From contig JBHYDC010000019.1 of assembly GCA_051861205.1 (NCBI GenBank), positions 21,289 to 85,288 of the forward strand: a stretch of DNA of 64,000 bases. The letters are read 5' to 3'. A model generated the notes under the pieces. The model did not search any database. It was not told the origin of the DNA and worked only from the letters and a program-made list of their open reading frames with translations. A program made the translations under genes and the position numbers. Each line of letters begins with the position of its first letter. Position 1 is the first letter of the stretch. Shown here piece by piece: positions 60,870-64,000 of the stretch. The stretch is from JBHYDC01 sp051861205. Its GTDB lineage: Bacteria; Pseudomonadota; Alphaproteobacteria; Rhizobiales; Pleomorphomonadaceae.

Positions 60870-60932
60870 CCTTCTCTACTTGTGGGGTCACGAAGCGACG
60901 GGCCGAGACCCGTGTCTCGGCAGAGGGTCCAA
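60870..60932. repeat. Truncated copy of the MITE-like repeat
   Basis: The left end CCTTCTCTACTTGTGGGG resembles the terminal sequence of the full element, and 60891-60920 is identical to 60986-61015 over 30 bases. The right part is missing. Inside is the hairpin CCGAGAC-CCGT-GTCTCGG. Confidence 0.7.
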
Positions 60933-60964
60933 GTGTTTTGTAAGGCACTGACGCCGATCATTCT

Positions 60965-61157
60965 CCTTCTCCCCTTGTGGGTTCGCGAAGCGACGGGCCG
61001 AGACCCGTGTCTCGGGCCGGGGGCCCAGGTGCCGCGCGAGCGGCGGATGAGGGGTCCCCCTCTCCCCCTGCACAGCCTCTCCGATCAGCCCATCACCCGG
61101 CCGAGCCGACCCCTCAACCGGCCCTCACGGGCCACCTTCTCCCACAAGGGGAGAAGG
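60965..61157. repeat. 193-bp MITE-like element with 17-bp terminal inverted repeats
   Basis: CCTTCTCCCCTTGTGGG at 60965-60981 and its exact reverse complement at 61141-61157 bound a 193-bp non-coding element. It contains the hairpin CCGAGAC-CCGT-GTCTCGG. Ends starting CCTTCTCCCC with GTGGG recall repeats scattered through Hyphomicrobiales genomes, to my recollection. It has no ORF. Confidence 0.75.
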
Positions 61158-61246
61158 GGTAGAAAGCAACGTTGTTGGTCACACGAGCGACATCCAATTC
61201 CCTTCTCCCGCATGGCGGCAAGAACAAACACCCCGTCAGGAGCTTC

Positions 61247-62140
61247 ATGCCAACCACCACCCGCGCCACCCTCATCGGGCTCACCGCCGTGCTCATGTGG
61301 GCCATGCTCGGCGCCTTCACCGCCGGCTCGGGTGCTGTCCCCCCGTTCCTGCTCAACGCCCTTTGTTTCGGCTTATCCGGTGTCGGCGCGCTTCTCTGGC
61401 TCGTCCTGTCCGGGCGCGGCCTTGCCGCGCTCCGCCAGCCCCCCCGCGTCTGGCTCCTCGGCACGGCGGGGCTCTTCGGCTTCCACGCGCTCTACTTCAC
61501 GGCTATCCGCAACGCGCCGCCGGTCGAGGCGAACCTCATCAACTACCTCTGGCCGCTTCTGATCGTGCTGATGTCCGGCCTTCTCCCCGGCGAGCGGCTT
61601 CGGATCCACCACATCGCGGGCGTCGCGTTCGGCTTTATCGGCGCGGCGGTTTTGATCGCGGGTGGCGGCGCGCTCGATCTGTCGGCGGAGCATTCGCTCG
61701 GCTACGCCGCCGCTGTGCTCTCGGCCCTCACTTGGTCAAGCTATTCCGTCCTCTCGCGCCGCATGAAAGCGGTGCCGACGGAGGCCGTCGCCGGTTTTTG
61801 CATCGCCACGGCCGTCCTCAGCCTCGGCGCGCATGTCCTGTTTGAAACCACGGTTCTCCCCACAACGCCGTTCGAGTGGTCGATGGTCGGCCTCCTCGCG
61901 GTCTTCCCGGTCGGGCTTGCCTTCTTCGTCTGGGATCACGGGGTGAAAAAGGGCGACATCCAGGTACTCGGCGCCGCCGCCTACGCCGCGCCGGTGCTCT
62001 CCACGCTCGTGCTGGTTGCCGCCGGTTTTGGCACGCTCACGCTCACCACCGCGCTCGCCTGCGGGCTCGTCACGGGCGGGGCGATGCTGGCCGCCAAAGA
62101 CCTTTTCGCCGGCTTCCTCGCCCGCCGCCGCCCCGCCTGA
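61247..62140 (+). CDS. DMT-superfamily exporter (EamA/YddG-like)
   Basis: 297 residues from the ATG at 61247, with ten predicted membrane helices arranged as two EamA repeats. The first repeat starts ATLIGLTAVLMWAMLGAF, and the loop APPVEANLINYLWPLLIV is the YddG-type signature motif near residues 85-100. YddG exports aromatic amino acids; the substrate here is inferred only from that similarity. Its end lies 12 bp from the end of gloB on the other strand. Confidence 0.87.
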   Translation: MPTTTRATLIGLTAVLMWAMLGAFTAGSGAVPPFLLNALCFGLSGVGALLWLVLSGRGLAALRQPPRVWLLGTAGLFGFHALYFTAIRNAPPVEANLINYLWPLLIVLMSGLLPGERLRIHHIAGVAFGFIGAAVLIAGGGALDLSAEHSLGYAAAVLSALTWSSYSVLSRRMKAVPTEAVAGFCIATAVLSLGAHVLFETTVLPTTPFEWSMVGLLAVFPVGLAFFVWDHGVKKGDIQVLGAAAYAAPVLSTLVLVAAGFGTLTLTTALACGLVTGGAMLAAKDLFAGFLARRRPA

Positions 62141-62152
62141 ACGCGAGAGAGG

Positions 62153-62917
62153 TCAGCTCCGGTCCTTCCGGCGGCGGATCTCGGCGAACACCTCCAGCGG
62201 GCTCGCCCCCGCCATCCCCAGCCGTTCCGCCACCCCCGGTTCGCCCGCCCGCAGAAACGGATTGGTCGCCCGTTCCTCGCCGATCGTGGTTGGCAGGGTC
62301 GGCAGCCCCGCCGCTCGCAATTGCTCGAACCGCTGTTTGCGGCGCGCCAAGGCCGGATCGTCCCCCAGCACCGTCTCGGCGAATTTCGCATTCCCCAGCG
62401 TATACTCATGGCCGCAATAGACCGCCGTCTCGTCGGGCAGCCCGGCCAACCGTCCGAGCGAGTTCCACATCTCGCCCGCCGTGCCCTCCAAGAGCCGCCC
62501 GCAGCCCAGCACGAACAGCGTGTCGCCCGTGAAAGCCAGTTTCTCCTCGCCGAAATAATAGCTCACATGCCCCGCCGTGTGTCCGGGTGTGTTGATCACA
62601 TCTGCCTCGAACGGCCCCGCCGCCACCCTGTCGCCGCCCGTCACCGTCCGGTCCAGCCCCTCGATCCGCGAGGCCTCGCCCGCCGGGCCTATCACCACGG
62701 CCCCGCTCGCCGCTTTCAGCGCCTGCAAGCCGCCCACATGGTCATGGTGATGATGGGTGATCAGAATATGGCTCAGCCGCCATCCAAGCCTGGCCAGCGC
62801 CGCGCTGATCGGCGCTTCCTCCGGCGCATCGATCAGCACCGTCGCGCCGGTCGCGCCGTCGTGCATCAGCACCGCGTAATTGTCCTTCAGGCAGGGCACC
62901 AGCTCGATCTCGGCCAT
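62153..62917 (-). CDS. gloB: Hydroxyacylglutathione hydrolase (glyoxalase II)
   Basis: 254 residues from the ATG at 62917. Metallo-beta-lactamase fold: THHHHDHVGG binds the two metals, with NTPGHTAGHVSYY, FTGDTLFVLGCGRLLEG and YCGHEYTLGNAKFA. The C-terminal substrate-binding domain is complete (ERATNPFLRAGE). It hydrolyses S-lactoylglutathione in methylglyoxal detoxification, a byproduct of triose metabolism. The methyltransferase gene is divergent with 138 bp between. Confidence 0.94.
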   Translation of the reverse strand: MAEIELVPCLKDNYAVLMHDGATGATVLIDAPEEAPISAALARLGWRLSHILITHHHHDHVGGLQALKAASGAVVIGPAGEASRIEGLDRTVTGGDRVAAGPFEADVINTPGHTAGHVSYYFGEEKLAFTGDTLFVLGCGRLLEGTAGEMWNSLGRLAGLPDETAVYCGHEYTLGNAKFAETVLGDDPALARRKQRFEQLRAAGLPTLPTTIGEERATNPFLRAGEPGVAERLGMAGASPLEVFAEIRRRKDRS

Positions 62918-63055
62918 TCGTGTTTCCTTTTCCGCCAAGCGCGGGCCCTCATTGCCACAGGCGTTAGAGACCGCCATGTTAACGGCCTGGGTGCCATCTC
63001 CGTTCAAGATAGGCCGCCAAGCGTTTCCGCTCCAGGGTCATCTTATCGAGCCTTC

Positions 63056-63823
63056 ATGTATCTCGACGTCGTCGATCTCCGCGATTTCTACAGCCGCGAC
63101 CTCGGTGCCACCGTGCGCGGCATCCTCGGCGGCCGGCTGCGCGCGCGCTGGCCCTCGGTCACTGGAGACCGCGTCCTCGGCCTCGGCTACACCACGCCCT
63201 ATCTTGGTCAGTTCCAGGCGGAAGCCGAGCGCGTGCTCGCCTTCATGCCGGCGGCGCAAGGGGCGGTGAACTGGCCGGGAAACAGCCCGTCCTCGTCCGC
63301 CCTCGTCATCGAGGACATGCTGCCGCTCGCCGATGCCGCGGTCGACCGCGTTCTCCTCGTCCATGCCCTCGAAATGGCCAACGACCCGCGAGACGTTCTG
63401 CGCGAGGTTTGGCGCGTGCTGGCTCCTGGCGGGCGCATGCTCGCGGTGGTTCCGAACCGGCGCGGCCTCTGGGCGCGGGTCGATACCTCGCCCTTCGGCT
63501 TCGGCCGCCCCTTCTCGCGCGGCCAGCTCACGCAGCTCCTGCGCGAAAGCCTGTTCTCACCGGTCGGGTGGGATGAGGCGCTCCACATCATGCCCGTCCA
63601 CCGCACCCGCCCGCGCCTCTCCCCCGTCACCTTCGAGCGGATCGGCGCGCGGCTTTGGCCGGCTTTTGCCGGCGTCATCGTGGTGGAGGCAACCAAGCAG
63701 CTCTACCAGGGCCTCCCCGTCATCCGCCGCGCCCGCGTCGCGCCCGTGCTGCGGCCGGTTCTGCTCCCCGCGCCTGCCGGCGTGCCCAGCCGGCGGGAGG
63801 TCAAGGAACCCGGCCCTCTTTGA
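63056..63823 (+). CDS. Class I SAM-dependent methyltransferase
   Basis: 255 residues from the ATG at 63056. The SAM-binding core has VLGLGYTTPYLGQF in place of the usual GxGxG loop, followed by AVDRVLLVHALEMANDPRDVLREVWRVLAPGGRML, typical of Methyltransf_11. A conserved N-terminus (MYLDVVDLRDFYSRDLG) and Arg/Pro-rich end are seen. In Hyphomicrobiales such a gene often stands opposite gloB. Substrate unknown. Confidence 0.88.
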   Translation: MYLDVVDLRDFYSRDLGATVRGILGGRLRARWPSVTGDRVLGLGYTTPYLGQFQAEAERVLAFMPAAQGAVNWPGNSPSSSALVIEDMLPLADAAVDRVLLVHALEMANDPRDVLREVWRVLAPGGRMLAVVPNRRGLWARVDTSPFGFGRPFSRGQLTQLLRESLFSPVGWDEALHIMPVHRTRPRLSPVTFERIGARLWPAFAGVIVVEATKQLYQGLPVIRRARVAPVLRPVLLPAPAGVPSRREVKEPGPL

Positions 63824-63888
63824 AGGGTTGCACCTCTTTACCTAGGCCCTATCTCGGGCGCTGGCTGAACCCGATCCGGAGATTTCCG

Positions 63889-64000
63889 ATGCCCAAAGCC
63901 CTCTTCGTTCTCACCTCGCATGCAACGCTCGGTAACACCGGCCGCAAGACCGGCTGGTTCCTCGAAGAGGCGGCCGTCCCCTACATGATCCTGCACGACG
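63889..64000 (+). CDS. DJ-1/PfpI family protein, N-terminal end (partial)
   Basis: Thirty-seven residues before the window ends: MPKALFVLTSHATLGNTGRK, then TGWFLEEAAVPY. The start (LFVLTSH with TGRKTGWF) is that of the DJ-1/PfpI class I glutamine-amidotransferase-like proteins of the Hsp31 branch, which act as glyoxalases or chaperones. The nucleophilic Cys is outside the window. It follows the methyltransferase by 65 bp. Confidence 0.8.
   Translation, partial: MPKALFVLTSHATLGNTGRKTGWFLEEAAVPYMILHD

Larger units (their letters stand above)
60845..61246. other. 402-bp repeat-filled gap before the DMT gene
   Basis: No protein gene is supported. Most of the stretch is the truncated repeat at 60870-60932 and the full element at 60965-61157, listed separately. 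The rest, 61158-61246, has a partly similar CCTTCTCCCG near 61200 and the leader of the transporter gene. Confidence 0.6.

Noticed and set aside
1..64000. CRISPR array, prophage, integrase or conjugation genes
   Set aside because: No regularly spaced repeats, Cas proteins, phage structural genes, integrase or transposase frames were seen on either strand.

Overview
The window is high-GC, densely packed DNA from an alphaproteobacterium, most likely of the order Hyphomicrobiales (Rhizobiales). The basis is the family content: a tad/cpa type IVb pilus locus, the polyhydroxybutyrate genes phbAB and phaR, putA facing an Lrp-type putR, a zur-ispG pair, retropepsin-like and HNH proteins typical of the group, and TTAA-N7-TTAA motifs matching the CtrA consensus. 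No genus is claimed. No CRISPR array, rRNA operon, prophage or transposase gene was seen; there is one tRNA gene, tRNA-Leu(CAA).

Layout. (1) 1-5.1 kb: nucleoside salvage (deoA, deoB, add, upp), interrupted by an orphan ParD-type antitoxin gene on the other strand. (2) 5.1-8.2 kb: a retropepsin-like protease, a HAD phosphatase and a HAMP/PAS membrane sensor with no recognisable kinase core and a CtrA-like box upstream. (3) 8.3-21.2 kb, minus strand: one long apparent operon joining a complete carbohydrate-type ABC importer (binding protein, two permeases, a small membrane protein, two ATPases) to an ATP-type DhaKL fusion kinase, a separate DhaL, a TIM-barrel sugar isomerase/epimerase, a dedicated PTS relay (DhaM-like EIIA, HPr, Enzyme I), a separate DhaK and a small HTH protein. 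A perfect palindrome lies in the promoter region and stem-loops lie at two internal gene borders. This is the most unusual system in the window. (4) 21.5-32.5 kb: tad/cpa pilus locus, with tadE/tadG-like genes and a secretin-N-domain protein on the minus strand, and flp, cpaABCDEF, tadB and tadC on the plus strand. The pilin gene has a CtrA-like box and its own terminator. (5) 32.5-44.2 kb: M20 amidohydrolase, CAP lipoprotein, acyl-CoA synthetase, BioF2-like acyltransferase with a flippase, chemoreceptor, soluble hybrid kinase, tRNA-Leu, then a NIPSNAP/Lrp pair bracketed by a 21-bp direct repeat. (6) 44.2-50.5 kb: phbB, phbA, phaR, a degenerate-GGDEF/EAL protein, small proteins and rpmF. (7) 50.6-55.5 kb: mtgA, putA, putR. 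(8) 55.8-60.8 kb: ispA, mazEF, ispG, zur, SDR, HNH. (9) 60.8-64 kb: a MITE-like repeat pair, a DMT exporter, gloB, a methyltransferase and the start of a DJ-1/PfpI-like gene.

How the parts work together. The big operon appears to import a small polyol or ketose by ABC transport and phosphorylate a C3/C4 ketose by two chemically different routes, ATP-dependent (DhaKL) and PEP-dependent (EI-HPr-DhaM-DhaL-DhaK), with an isomerase step between; the substrate is unknown. The tad locus, the CtrA boxes, the chemoreceptor, the c-di-GMP phosphodiesterase-like protein and the flippase/acyltransferase pair fit a surface-attachment and cell-cycle theme. phbAB and phaR handle carbon storage. Start codons were re-chosen in many places from Shine-Dalgarno spacing and stop/start overlaps; the choices are stated entry by entry.
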